This document shows, piece by piece, positions 44,362-56,200 of a DNA stretch of 64,000 nucleotides. The notes under the pieces were generated by a model. It worked only from the letters and a program-made list of their open reading frames with translations. It was not told where the DNA came from and did not search any database. Each line of letters opens with the position of its first letter. Positions within the stretch are counted from its first letter, which is position 1. The stretch spans positions 62,001-126,000 of the forward strand of contig CAXXSC010000001.1 of assembly GCA_963668435.2 (NCBI GenBank), read 5' to 3'. Position numbers and translations under genes: made by a program. This DNA is from G963668435 sp963668435. Lineage in GTDB: Bacteria > Latescibacterota > Latescibacteria > Latescibacterales > Latescibacteraceae.

Positions 44362-44552
44362 GAAAACACTGGTAAATGATGAAACATTTTGTTAGTTTTT
44401 GAGTAAATAAGTCATGACAGTTGAAGTGGCGGGGTGTGTGGCGTTTTCGGTGGTTGTCCCGTACGATGTGCGGTGCGGTGATATTATCGGGTATGACATG
44501 TTCCCGGCTTCTGTGTATTCATGATGTGGTTATAACTCAACGAGGTTTTCTT

Positions 44553-45656
44553 ATGGTTGATTCTCTACCGAAAGGCCGGGTGCATTCCATCGATGCGCTT
44601 CGTGGTTTTGACATGTTCTGGATTATCGGCGGCGATATGCTTTTCCGCGCGATTTTCAAGCTCATGGACAATCCGGTGGGGCATACGCTTTATGAGCAGC
44701 TCGAGCACAAGAGCTGGAACGGATTCGCGGCGTATGACCTGATATTTCCCCTTTTCATGTTCCTTGCCGGACTGTCGATGCCGTTCTCTATCACGAAACG
44801 TCTCGATCGCGGTGACTCACGCACCGGTCTTTACAAACATATTCTCATCCGATCGGCGACCCTGTTCGCTTTCGGCCTTATCTACAACGGCATCCTGAAT
44901 TTCCAGTTCGCAAACATGCGCTGGCCGGGTGTGCTGCAGCGTATTGCGCTCGGTTATCTTTTTGCCGCTCTCATTGTCATGAACACGAAGATCAGGGGGC
45001 AGGTGATCTGGACCGCGGGAATCCTTTTGGCCTATTTCGCCGCAATGAAATTCATCCCGGTGCCGGGCTATGGTGCCGGTGTGCTGACACCCGAGGGGAA
45101 TCTTGCATCCTATGTGGACCGTCTGCTCGTTCCCGGCCGCTTCTGCTGTTTCGAGTTCGGTGACAACGAGGGGCTTCTCAGCACAATACCGGCTATTTCC
45201 ACTGTCCTGCTCGGTGTGCTTTCCGGTCACTGGCTGCGTTCGGATACAAACGACATGCGCAAGTTCAAGGGGCTGGTTGTCGCCGGTGTGATGCTGCTTG
45301 CCGCCGGTATTGTCTGGGGTTCGCTCTTTCCCATCAACAAGCTGCTATGGTCCAGTTCCTTTGTCCTTTACGCGGGCGGCTGGAGCATTCTACTCCTCGC
45401 GCTGTTCTATTATGTCATCGATATCAAGGGTATACGGGCGTGGTCATTCCCGTTCACGGTTATCGGGCTCAATTCCATTACGATCTACATGGCCTCGAGG
45501 GTGATCGATTTCCATGGTATAACCAGATTTTTCATGACAGGCACAGCTGAACTGCTCGGCGCCGGCGGGCCGGTAGCGATCGCAATCTGCCTGCTTACGT
45601 TGAAATGGATATTCCTTTATTTCCTCTATCGCCATAAGATATTTCTCAGGGTCTGA
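44553..45656 (+). CDS. HGSNAT/DUF5009-type membrane acyltransferase
   Basis: The 367-residue membrane protein has about ten helices. It starts with the family motif RVHSIDALRGFDMFWIIGG, followed by LIFPLFMFLAGLSMPFS and RWPGVLQRIALGYLFAALI, and later contains PAISTVLLGVLSG, WSSSFVLYAGGWSILLLAL and FTVIGLNSITIY. These match the bacterial relatives of heparan-alpha-glucosaminide N-acetyltransferase (YeiB/DUF5009 group). The likely role is transfer of an acyl group onto a sugar across the inner membrane. It sits after a heparinase-like gene in the same direction. The ATG at 44553 is preferred over the 44421 extension because the family motif starts there and CGAGG lies upstream. Confidence 0.85.
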   Translation: MVDSLPKGRVHSIDALRGFDMFWIIGGDMLFRAIFKLMDNPVGHTLYEQLEHKSWNGFAAYDLIFPLFMFLAGLSMPFSITKRLDRGDSRTGLYKHILIRSATLFAFGLIYNGILNFQFANMRWPGVLQRIALGYLFAALIVMNTKIRGQVIWTAGILLAYFAAMKFIPVPGYGAGVLTPEGNLASYVDRLLVPGRFCCFEFGDNEGLLSTIPAISTVLLGVLSGHWLRSDTNDMRKFKGLVVAGVMLLAAGIVWGSLFPINKLLWSSSFVLYAGGWSILLLALFYYVIDIKGIRAWSFPFTVIGLNSITIYMASRVIDFHGITRFFMTGTAELLGAGGPVAIAICLLTLKWIFLYFLYRHKIFLRV

Positions 45657-45673
45657 TCCGATACAGTTATGAT

Positions 45674-45706
45674 AAAAAACGCGGGAGATTATCTTCCGCG
45701 TTTTTT
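45674..45706 (+). terminator. Rho-independent terminator after the acyltransferase gene
   Basis: ACGCGG and CCGCGT arms with a short AT-rich loop lie between runs of six As and six Ts, so it may act on both strands. Confidence 0.85.
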
Positions 45707-45828
45707 ACAGGCGAAGCCCCGGGAACACAGGCAAAAATGTCTTATGGCATATAATTTGCGCTATCTATGGCCGTTCGCATATATTGCGTGACGATGCAGG
45801 TGATTGAAAAATAATTTGTGTTGTTGAT

Positions 45829-45856
45829 TTGAAATTCGTTTATCTGGCTGTAATAT
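45829..45856 (+). promoter_or_regulatory. Candidate promoter upstream of the surface-protein pair
   Basis: TTGAAA (45829-45834), 16 bases, TAATAT (45851-45856). This leaves a leader of about 175 bases before the lipoprotein start at 46040. The rest of the 45707-46039 gap is AT-rich with no gene that I can support. Confidence 0.4.
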
Positions 45857-46039
45857 ATGATATTATATTGAATTGTTATAGGTTTGGGGTTTGTGACTTT
45901 ATTTTCGTAAATGTCAGCCGGATCACAGTTTTTTACGGTAGCGGAAGAATAAATTTCCCGTATGGGGAAAAAAACGCAACGACACGGTTCCAGCCTGTGT
46001 TAACGGGATTACAGGACGTTTGAAGTGAAAAGGATATAT

Positions 46040-46810
46040 ATGCGTTTTCGTCTAGCGATATGTTTCGTTTTCTGTATGGCCTGCCTTCTGGCTCTCTTTT
46101 CGGGCGGCTGCATTTTCGACGGTGGCGGCGGTGACGGCGGCGGTAAGGACAACGGTCCCTCGGTGACCTCGCTCAGCATCAAGTCTGGTGATGTGTATTC
46201 GAGCTCTGACCTCGAGGTGAGCTGGACCGGAAGCAGCAACGCCGGGGAATACCAGTATGTCATCGACGGCGAAGAGTCCTCCTGGAGTGATATCAGTCTC
46301 GCCGAACTTACCGGGCTCGGCGAGGGCCTGCACGAGTTCATTGTCCGGGCCCGCCAGGACACTCTTGTCGGCAGGGACAGGACAGTCTCGTTCGAGATCG
46401 ATGCCGTCCAGGGGCCCGGTATTGTCTTTTCACCCCGTTTTGTCCGTACAATGTCCTATGTTACGCTCTACCTCGAGGATGTTGAATCTCTCATGACCGC
46501 GCATATCGAGCTGAATGCCTCGGAAGAGTCGGCGCAGTTATTCAATTTCGAGCCCGCTTCGACAGTATATGACGACGGCCGTCTTGTGGTTATCAGCGAT
46601 GGCAGTGTCAATGGCAGGCTCGTGCTCGATATCGGTTTCCCCGGTGTTCTTGAGGGTGTCGGAGGACGGGTCGAGATCGGAACGTTCATTGTCCGCAGTC
46701 TGCTCGATAGCGGCACGATCACTATCGACAGCGAAAACAGCGCTTTCCGCGATATCAATAACGAAGCGATCGAGATTATCGGTTTCGACAGCATAAGGGT
46801 TTCGAAATGA
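46040..46810 (+). CDS. Lipoprotein with Ig-like and possible cohesin-like domain
   Basis: The 256-residue protein has a lipoprotein signal ending in the lipobox FSGGC, then a flexible Gly/Asp linker. An Ig-like domain follows at about residues 40-130 (SGDVYSSSDLEVSWTG ... HEFIVRARQDT). A C-terminal beta-sandwich (about 133-256) has the layout of a cohesin: VTLYLEDVESLMTAHIELNA, a DDGRLVVISDG segment, LDIGFPGVLEGVGGRVEIGT and an IEIIGFDSIRV end. The cohesin assignment is tentative. The ATG at 46040 has AAAAGGA at the right distance; the GTG at 46025 is less likely. Its stop overlaps the next start by four bases (ATGA), so it is made together with the giant protein, which ends in a dockerin-like segment. 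Confidence 0.75.
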   Translation: MRFRLAICFVFCMACLLALFSGGCIFDGGGGDGGGKDNGPSVTSLSIKSGDVYSSSDLEVSWTGSSNAGEYQYVIDGEESSWSDISLAELTGLGEGLHEFIVRARQDTLVGRDRTVSFEIDAVQGPGIVFSPRFVRTMSYVTLYLEDVESLMTAHIELNASEESAQLFNFEPASTVYDDGRLVVISDGSVNGRLVLDIGFPGVLEGVGGRVEIGTFIVRSLLDSGTITIDSENSAFRDINNEAIEIIGFDSIRVSK

Positions 46811-49800
46811 AGTCATTCCGTGTTTTCATAGTTGCCATGCTGGTCTGTCTTGCCGGATTAGTGCAGTTGTCATATGCTGCGCAATTTCCGGCCAAGCTGG
46901 ACATGGTCAGCCCGCGTAACACGGACTACACCGCGTTTCTTGGTGAAGCGGTCAATGACAGTGTTGGGCATGCGGTAGCCATTGGCGATATCGACGGCGA
47001 TGGCCGTGATGACGCTGTGTTCAGCACATATCTCAGTGATGGCGGCAGAGGTGCTGTCTATGTGCGTTTCGGTGCCGACGACTTTTTCGACAGCGGGACA
47101 TATGACATCTCAAACAGCAGCGCTTTCATGAAAATCAGTGGAATCAAGGATGTGGACTGGACCGGCTATTCTCTGGCTGTCGGTAATGTAAACGGTGATG
47201 CCTGCGATGACATTATCATCGGCACCCTCAAGGGTGATACGCCCAACGGCATAAACACCGGTATCGTCTATGTCGTATTCGGCAACACGGGGTACACTCC
47301 CTCATCGAGTGTCAGCATTACATCGTCGAGTGTCGTCACCATTTACGGCGGTGTTCAGGCCGGGGATGATCTGAATCGTTTTGGGCAATCCATTGCAGTC
47401 GGCGATTTCGACAGCAATGGACGCGATGATATTATCATCGGCGCACCCGGTGTCGATCTTGCGGGAAAAGCGAATGCCGGTACCGCCTATGTCGTTTTCG
47501 GCCCTCTCAGTGCCGGTTCGACTGTCAATTTGGCGACACCGCCCGCGAATGTCATGACCATCAAGGGCGCGGCGGCAGATGACCGCACAGGCTGCGCGGT
47601 GGCTTCCGGCGATTTCAATGCCGATGGCTATGACGAGATTGTCGTTGCCGCTACAGGTGCTTTCGGAACAAAGGGCGCGGTCTATCTGCTCAATGGATAT
47701 GCCGATGTCGATACGCTTGGTACGGTTGATCTCGTGACACCGCCTGACAAGACACTGATCTACAGAGGTGGCGAGGAAGGTGCACGAATCGGCACGGCCC
47801 TTGCTGTCGGCAATGTCAACAACAATATTTATCCCGATCTTCTTATCTCCTCAGTCGTCCGTGACAATATGCGCGGCGAGGTTTACGGTATAGCCGGCGG
47901 TCCGGACCTTATCAAGACGAGGACCGTGGATCTCGAAGAGCCCGATCTCGGTGAATTCTGGATTTATGGCGATGACCAGGGTGAGATGATCGGTCATTCT
48001 CTCGCAGTAGCCGACCTCAATCAGGACGGTTTCGGCGAGGTTGTCATGGGGTCGCCCTCAGCCAGCGACCTCATCCTTGGTTATCCACGAACCGTTGCCG
48101 GCAGGGTGAGTGCGATTTGGAGCGATAATACGTTTTTTTCGGGCAGGGAATTCGATCTCAACGACGATCCGGACAGCGTTACGGTGTTCATCGGTCCCGA
48201 AGAGTCGTCACGTCTCGGTTATTCACTGGCGATGGGCGATTTCGATGGTGACAATGTCGATGATATTCTCATGGGTGCACCCGGATTAAATACCGACAGT
48301 GTTTCGGGTGCGGGCGAGATTTTCGCTGTCCGCGGACAGGCCTCGACAACTATTACGACGAAATATCCCGAGGAAGGTTCCTTTGTGCTTCCCGATTCAA
48401 CCGTGATCATGTGGTTGAGCTCCGATATCCAGACACTTGCAGCTACCGCAACAGACCTGACCACATCCTCGTTAGTCCCTGGAGTCAAGGATCTCGAACT
48501 TAACTACGCGACTTATGTGCCCGATGATCCCTGGCTGCTTGGGCACACCTATAGAATCGATGTCAATGGTGTCAATGCATGCGGTGAGCCGTTCGGACCG
48601 ATTTCCTGGGAGTTCGGCATCAAGACGGATGACAGAGTGCCGACAATGCTCTCCATTTTTCCCGACAGCACCTGCACCAATGCGCTGGAAGATACCGACA
48701 TCGTTATAAATTTCAGTTCGGATGCTCATCAGGATTCCACAAAGGTCACGGTTACCGGTGCGAGTGCCCGGACAATCAGTATGAGCAAAGCATGGGTTGA
48801 TTCAACCCTGACCCTTTCACTGGCGAATGCGGACACTTTCGCGCTCGACGAGCACATTACTGTCAATGTCTATACCGCAGACCAGTACGGCGACAATGCA
48901 TATTACCAGTGGAGTTTTGACATCCAGGAGGAAACGACGCCGCCTAAGATTTCTTTTGTTACGCCGGGCAATCCGAACAAGCTGTCAAACACCGCTCCGA
49001 TTTCAGTGATTTTTTCCGCTGATGTCGAGAAGGATTCGGTGGATGTCTATCTCGAAGGGAATATTTCCGACATCGACGGTGACTGGGCATGGGCCGATTC
49101 GACCTACACGTATACTCCCGATACACCCTATGAGCCGCTTGATACGCTTGTCCTGACTGCCAGTGCGTATGATATCAATGGCAACAGTGCGAACGCCTCG
49201 AGTTCTTTTACCGTCAAGGGCGACGAGATTCCCCCATCGGTCGTTTCGAGTGTACCTGCGGACGGTGAGATCGATGCCCCAACGAACGAGGCGATAGCCA
49301 TCACGTTCACCAACGATATTGCACCTGATTCGACCTATGTTACGGTCACCAGCCGCAAAAAGGGTGCGATCCCGGTGACAAGAAGCTGGGTCGATAATAC
49401 AGTGAACCTTTCTCACGCAACGGCTTTTGCCCCCGGCGACACGGTGACTGTCGAGGTTAACATGATCGACCACTATGATAACCGCAAGACAGAGTCATGG
49501 AGTTTCTTTGTCAGAACGGATGTAACAGGGCCGTCCATCAGTTTAAATTATCCCGGCAGCGCGGACAAGCTCTCGAATATGGCCGCTATTGCAATCACAT
49601 TCTCGGATGATACCGATAAATCCACGGTGAGTGTTGATTTTACCGGTGTTACCAGTGTGATCGACGGCGACTGGGTCTGGGATGATTTTACCTATACCTT
49701 TACGCCGACAACAGCGTATGCGGCGCTTGATTCTCTGACCCTTGTGGTTTCCGCGACCGATATTCACAAGAACAGCAGGACACTTGTGACGCCGTTCAAG

Positions 49801-50229
49801 ATCAAAGGCGACGAGATCGCACCGTCGCTTCTCAGCCGTTCGCCTGGACCCGATGAAGTGAACGTACTGCCTGGCAGTCCGGTAATTATCTCGTTCAGCA
49901 GCGACATTTCCCCTGACGCGACACAGTTTGTCATTAAGGGAAACGAACAGAATTCAATTGAGTTCGAGGCCGAATGGGAAGACAATACGGTTACACTGAG
50001 ACATGAAGAGGATTTCAATCTCGGCGAATACATATTTGTATCCGCCTTGATGCAGGACGAGTGGGAAAACAATGCGACCGAGGTCTGGCATTTCGTTGTC
50101 AGAGAAGAACTCAGTGCTCCTGAGATTTCATTTGTTTATTCCGGCAGCGCAAATAATCTTTCGAAAAACGCGACGATCCGGTGGAATTTTCCGACGATGT
50201 GGACACCTCGACATTTTCAGGTGTTCTAA
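46807..50229 (+). CDS. Giant surface protein, N-terminal part: FG-GAP propeller and Ig repeats (frameshifted)
   Basis: This is the first 1124 codons of a protein of about 3374 residues. It has a signal peptide (VAMLVCLAGLVQLSYA). Seven FG-GAP/integrin-like blades follow, each with a calcium-type loop (GDIDGDGRDD, GDFDSNGRDD, GDFDGDNVDD). From about residue 500, Big_5/SbsA-like Ig repeats follow, each opening with a P-P/S-x-x-x-x-x-P segment and containing a W-x-D/W-x-W motif. True coding stops at about 50178 (NATI). After that the frame reads about 17 unrelated residues to a stop at 50229, while the repeat continues in the next frame from 50181. One missing base explains it. The start is coupled to the lipoprotein gene by a four-base overlap. 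Confidence 0.85.
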   Translation: MKSFRVFIVAMLVCLAGLVQLSYAAQFPAKLDMVSPRNTDYTAFLGEAVNDSVGHAVAIGDIDGDGRDDAVFSTYLSDGGRGAVYVRFGADDFFDSGTYDISNSSAFMKISGIKDVDWTGYSLAVGNVNGDACDDIIIGTLKGDTPNGINTGIVYVVFGNTGYTPSSSVSITSSSVVTIYGGVQAGDDLNRFGQSIAVGDFDSNGRDDIIIGAPGVDLAGKANAGTAYVVFGPLSAGSTVNLATPPANVMTIKGAAADDRTGCAVASGDFNADGYDEIVVAATGAFGTKGAVYLLNGYADVDTLGTVDLVTPPDKTLIYRGGEEGARIGTALAVGNVNNNIYPDLLISSVVRDNMRGEVYGIAGGPDLIKTRTVDLEEPDLGEFWIYGDDQGEMIGHSLAVADLNQDGFGEVVMGSPSASDLILGYPRTVAGRVSAIWSDNTFFSGREFDLNDDPDSVTVFIGPEESSRLGYSLAMGDFDGDNVDDILMGAPGLNTDSVSGAGEIFAVRGQASTTITTKYPEEGSFVLPDSTVIMWLSSDIQTLAATATDLTTSSLVPGVKDLELNYATYVPDDPWLLGHTYRIDVNGVNACGEPFGPISWEFGIKTDDRVPTMLSIFPDSTCTNALEDTDIVINFSSDAHQDSTKVTVTGASARTISMSKAWVDSTLTLSLANADTFALDEHITVNVYTADQYGDNAYYQWSFDIQEETTPPKISFVTPGNPNKLSNTAPISVIFSADVEKDSVDVYLEGNISDIDGDWAWADSTYTYTPDTPYEPLDTLVLTASAYDINGNSANASSSFTVKGDEIPPSVVSSVPADGEIDAPTNEAIAITFTNDIAPDSTYVTVTSRKKGAIPVTRSWVDNTVNLSHATAFAPGDTVTVEVNMIDHYDNRKTESWSFFVRTDVTGPSISLNYPGSADKLSNMAAIAITFSDDTDKSTVSVDFTGVTSVIDGDWVWDDFTYTFTPTTAYAALDSLTLVVSATDIHKNSRTLVTPFKIKGDEIAPSLLSRSPGPDEVNVLPGSPVIISFSSDISPDATQFVIKGNEQNSIEFEAEWEDNTVTLRHEEDFNLGEYIFVSALMQDEWENNATEVWHFVVREELSAPEISFVYSGSANNLSKNATIRWNFPTMWTPRHFQVF

Positions 50230-53200
50230 ACGGCGCCGATGGTGAAATTACGGGAAGCTGGGATTGGAATGACAAGATCGTTACATTCACCCCGTCCGCA
50301 CCTTTCGAAGCGCTGGAAACATTCACTCTCAGTGTTTCGGTTGCCGATATGTCCGGCAATACCGCGGAAAAGACACAGACATTCACCGTCAAAGGCGATG
50401 AGGTTGCCCCCAGTATTATCCACAGCAGTCCCGCAGCTGATGCTGTCAATGTGGATAATGCCGCGGGTATAACCATATCGTTCAGCGCGGATGTGCTCCC
50501 CGATTCTACCGTATTCTCGCTAATAGGCGTCGTACAGGGCCGGATTAACGTGCAGAGAATCTGGCTTGGTGCAACAGTCACACTAACCCCGCTACAGCCG
50601 TTCCTTGCCAACGATATGGTAACGGTTGTGATTGCGATGATGGACCAGTACGAAAACAAGGCCGTTGAGAATTTTACGTTCAGGATAAAGGCAGATCAGA
50701 CCTATCCGGTGCCGACTGTGATCGTGCCGACCTTGCCCTCGCTCATGGGCAGGCTTGATACTATCACGCTGGCTTTCCCCGATGATATCGCGAAGAATAC
50801 AGTCTCGGTATCGCTGAACGGATCGCTTTCGGGTTCTGTCGACGGCCGCTGGAGCTGGCAGGACAACAGCTATGTTTTCACTCCCAACGGCTATGAATAC
50901 GGCGAGGATCTCGTTCTCAGTGTCGAGGCGAGTGATGTTTCCGGAAACACGATGCCCTCACAGACCTATGATTTCACGGTCAAGCTCGATGATACAGCAC
51001 CGTCGCTTCTGTCAAGCACACCTTCCGATAATGATTCGGCAGTGAACCTGTCCTCAACGATTGTGCTTCGGTTTACGGATGACGCCATTCCCGATTCAAC
51101 AGAGATCAGTATAAGCGGCCAGGTCCAGGGGAATATCGCTTTTTCCGAGAGCTGGAGCGGCACGACTGTTACTCTGACTCCGGCGGATGATTTCCTGTTC
51201 GATGACCGTGTCACGGTGCATTATGATTGCGGTGACCAGTACGCCAACTATCTGAATGACAGTGTTGTTTTCTATACAAGCGGTGATTCTGATGCGCCGT
51301 ATTACACGGTGACGGTCTCGACGGGCATCTCATATCTCTGGATCGACGATACGATTACAGTCAGCTTTTCGAACTTGATCGAACTCGATTCGGTTGAGCT
51401 TGAACTGAGAAACGGCGGCGGTTCGCTCATCGGCGGCTCATGGGATGTGAGCGGGCGCGATTACACGTTTACACCCGCGACCGGCTATTCGCCCGGCGAT
51501 ATCCTCACACTTTCGGTCGAGGCCGATAACAGGGTGGGGCGGCCCATAGAAAGTGGCAGCCATTCCCTTATGGTCAAGGATGACAATGCCGCACCTGTCA
51601 TCGTTTCGCGAAATCCGGAGAACGGCGAAACCAGTGTTCCCGCCAAGGGTGACATTGTTGTTGAGCTCAGTGCTGACGTTGTCGCCGATTCGACCACGGT
51701 CACTCTTATGGGAGAGCAAAGCGGTGAATATCTCTCCGTTCTTGCCTGGGATGGCCGGGAAATGACAATCGATCCGGTCGGCCTGCTTCAATCCGATGAT
51801 ACTATCACGGTGACAGTGTCGACAGCGGACATTTTCGGCAACAGGGCGGATTATCAGTGGAGCTTTAAGGTGCGTCATGACAGCGAGGCGCCCGGCTATG
51901 AGCCAGTGACCTCTGTGCCGACAGACCGTCTGCCATTAAACGCTGTCATAACTGTCAGTTTCAGCGCCGATATCGATTCGACCTCGCTCGAGGCCACTGT
52001 ATCAGGCTCAGCCAGTGGCGAGATCGAGGGTGCCTGGAGCTGGCGCGGCACCGACTGCTCGTTCAAACCCTCCGGGCAGTATTCCCCGGGAGAGACACTG
52101 ACACTGACTTTCAGCGCCTCGGACATGAGCGGCAATGTCATGCCACTTGCGACAGAGACATTCACCGTAGGTGAGCACGTCCCCTGGCTTGCGATCGACG
52201 AGGTCACTCAGTCGGAGATCAATCCCCTGACATATGTCATTCAGTTCCATGTTGGCGATCCGGACGGTAACAAGGTAAGGATGCGTAATTTCTATTATTC
52301 GGTCGACGGTGCGCCCTGGGTTGCTGTCAATGCTTCGGCATTGAGCCTTTCGGGTGACCTCGATCCCGGAAATTACAGCATGGAATGGTCGCTGCCGGAT
52401 GCCACAAACGGTGTCTACTCGAACGATGTCCGTTTCGCGTTCGAGGTGTATGATGTCCTCTACAATTCCGGCCGGAGCGAATCACCGTCCTTTTTCGTGG
52501 ACAGGAACACTGTTCCGGATGTCCATGTCGGCAACCTGTCGGTCAATGAAACGGCGAAAAGACTGACCATACCGTATACGATCACCGATACCGAACACAA
52601 CACTGTCGCCTTGTCATTCTTCTATTCCCGGGATAACGGGGAGACATGGAACGAGGGTGAGGTTCTCGAAACGATCAGCGCTCTCGGATCATCGAAATAC
52701 ACTGGAAACCTGACATGGGTCTATGACGGCATTCTCGAAGAAGGGATCGATTATTTCGGTGTTCGGGTCAAGCTGTCAGTCGCGGATTTCAAGCAGGGGG
52801 GCGAGGATGAAAGCAATGCGGTGAATATCGATCTGAACACTCCGCCCTCGCTCGTGCTCGACGATTTTTTCACTACGCAGAACGGCGATGTTCCAATCAC
52901 CTATCATATCAGCGATGCCGAGCAGGACAGCGTTTCACTCATCTGCAGCTACAGTGTCGACGGCGGCAGCAGCTGGAAGAGTACGGAGTCTCTCAGCGGC
53001 AATACCGATATCACCGAGTACGATGGCACAGTGATATGGCACTCCAAGAAAGACCTTCCGACCATTTCCTCATTCTCTGTGAAGTTCCGTGCTGTGCCTG
53101 TCGATCATGATGAAGGCTCCGGCGACGAGACCGGGCTTTTCCAGCTGTTCAACAACAGTCCTCCGAAAGTCAGTGTGGCTTACCCGGACAGTGCGGGCAT

Positions 53201-56200
53201 GGAAGCGGTGCTGTCACTCGTGATAACGGATAATGAGAACGATAAGGTTGACGCTCTCGTGCAATGGTCGATAGACGGTGAGAACTGGAACACCGCAACT
53301 GTCACAGGCGATACGGATGATCTCACCCCGGGCGGCACTGCAATCGATATTGCCTGGCAGAGCGGCACGGATATATATATCGGATATTCAGGTCTCGTGT
53401 TCGTTAGAGTCAGTGTCTTCGATACGGCGAATCCTCAAGGTTCAAGCGTGATCAACAGTGTTGTCGATACGATACACATCGACCGTAAGGGGCCGATACC
53501 CGAAAAAGTCTGGGCTACGGTGGGAAGCGATACTGTCTATGTCGCGTACAATGAGCTGGTTCTTGACAGCACGGCGCTCGATCCGGCGGCATACAGCCTG
53601 TCACACGGGCTTAACATCGGTTCTGTCGAGGTCGAGAATTCCGGATTGTCCTATTTTGCATTCGTGATCGATGATGTCCTTCCGTTCGAGGTGCTGACTC
53701 TGACGGTCAAGGGTGTCAGCGACCGCTACGGCAATGTCACGGATTCGGTGGACATAGAATTCTATCCCGAGGACGATAACGCGAACCCCTCTGTTGCGTT
53801 CGTGAACCTGTCCGGCGAGGTCGCAGGCAATGTCATTATCAATTATGCTGTCACAGACTCGGAGGGGGACGATGTTTCACTCTATTTCGAGTACTCGATC
53901 GATGACGGCGCAAATTGGAACGAGGGGTCGACTCTCGGCACTACAAGCGGTATCGGTTCGGACAACTATGACGGTGCGTTCGTATGGAGAAGCTCCGCCG
54001 ATCTGCCCTCTATCGAGACGGACGGTGTTCTTCTCAGGCTGACAGCAGCGGACCTTCAGAGCGGCGATCCGGTTGTTTCCGAACCTCTTTTCGTCGATAA
54101 CAACAATCCGCCGTCTGTCATCCTGTCGACTGCCGATCCCGACAGTGTCTATTCGGGCGAGATGGAGCTGTTCTATCAGCTTTCCGATGCCGAATCCGAT
54201 ACGCTTTCTCTCAAAATCGAATACTCTCTCGATAACGGTGATAGCTACCATATTGCCGAGGTAGAGGGGAAACTTGAAGATATTTCAGTCGATTACTATA
54301 ATGGTGTGTTTGTCTGGGATACGGACGCTGTGCTGCCGGATGATTTCGGAACGGCAATCATCCGCATGACAGCAAGTGACAACGACAATGGTGCACCCGC
54401 AACCCTTCCGGTTAGTGTCGACAATTATGGCGCGGTGCAGATATCCCTTTCAGTGGAAAGCAGTGAACATTCCGGCGATGTCGCAGTTTCGTATGTCATT
54501 TCCGATCCGCAGGGCCGTGCGGTGACACTTGGAATAGAGTATTCGCTCGATGGATCGATCTGGTTCCCCGCCACAGTGACCGGCAATGTTGCCTCGATCC
54601 TTCCCGCAGGCTACGAATCCTCATTTACATGGAAAAGTGGTGTTGATGCCAACGGCCGGGAGCAGTCAATATATGTCCGGGTAACACCAGATAACGGCAA
54701 GGCGGGGCTTCCCGGAATACTGCCCGTTGCGGTCGATAACAACGATGTCCCCGTACTTACTCTTGATGAAATCACTGGCGAGCAGTCGGGAGAGATAACG
54801 GTGCAGTTCTCCGTTCTCGATACAGAGCGTGATCCGGTCGATGTAGAGATATACTACAGCATTGACAACGGCACTCACTGGTATCAGACCGAACTGAAAG
54901 AGGCGCCGAGCGGACTAAGCTCGGGCGGCACGAAACACAGCGCTGTCTGGCTCTCGGCAAGCGACCTTCCCGGCCGTGTCTACAGTGATGTCATGATACG
55001 TGCTGCCGCGAGCGATGGCGATACCGGCAACTTCGCGGAAATCGGCGGTATTACAATCGATAACAACGCCGTGCCCGCAATCGAGCTTGCAATCGACAAT
55101 CCTGACTCTGTCTACGACAGCCATGTCGATATAAACCATGTTCTGTCCGATGCCGAGAACAACATGCTTTCGTTATTGGCGGAGTACTCGACCGATGAAG
55201 GCGAGACCTGGCATACAGCCACGGTTACCGGCAAGACCTCGAGTATTTTCTCGGGTGAATACAGCGCCTCAATCCGTTGGGAAATTCTCACCGATCTCGG
55301 CGGATATTATGGTTCGGCTTTGTTCCGGGTGACACCCTCAGATGACGATGCAGGTGTTCCGGCTGCTGTAGAGCTTTCTATCAATACTTTCGGCAACTGT
55401 TCGATTTCGATCAACACGCCGGGAACGGCCGACGGCGACGAGCGGGTGACTGTCCAGTATTCAATCACGGACGAGAACCACTCGCCTGTCAGCCTGACTG
55501 CCGAGTATTCGACCGATGGCGGTGAGCTGTGGCAGTCTATGACAGTCGATACATCACTCAAGGATATTCCCGCGAGCTCATATCAGGGATCGTTCGACTG
55601 GCTGGCGATCGAGGATATCGACGGTATCGAGGCACTGGTGCTCATTCGCGTTTCACCGGATAACGGATCGCCCGGAAGTCCGGCCTATGCCTCGGTGAGC
55701 GCCGATTACAACAAAGTGCCCGTATTCAGCGAACTTCTCACTGACACTGAAACAGTCTACAGCGGCACAATATCGTTGTCGTTCATGATGAGCGATGCCG
55801 AAAACGACATTCTTACCGCGGATTACGAGTACTCACTCGACGGCGGGACTACATGGCTGACCGCAACGATGAGTGGCGGCAAAACAATCCTTCCGGGCCG
55901 TCTTATCCAGGCTGACTGGGACAGTTTCCGCGACGCCGGTTTCGGCCAGGAAATGAGCGTGTATTTCCGTTTCATCCCGAAAGACAACGACAGCGGCGAG
56001 GCGGCGGTTGTCGGACCGTTCACAATCAGCAACCTTGTTGGCGATTTCAATTTCGATTCAGCCATCGACGGCCGCGACCTGCCGACATTCATCGATGCCT
56101 GGGCAAACAAGGACTATGTCTATGAAACCGGCCCGGTTTCCGGCGCTCCGCCTGCGATCAAGGTGACCCCGGACAGCCTTTTCAATATCGAGGACCTTTC

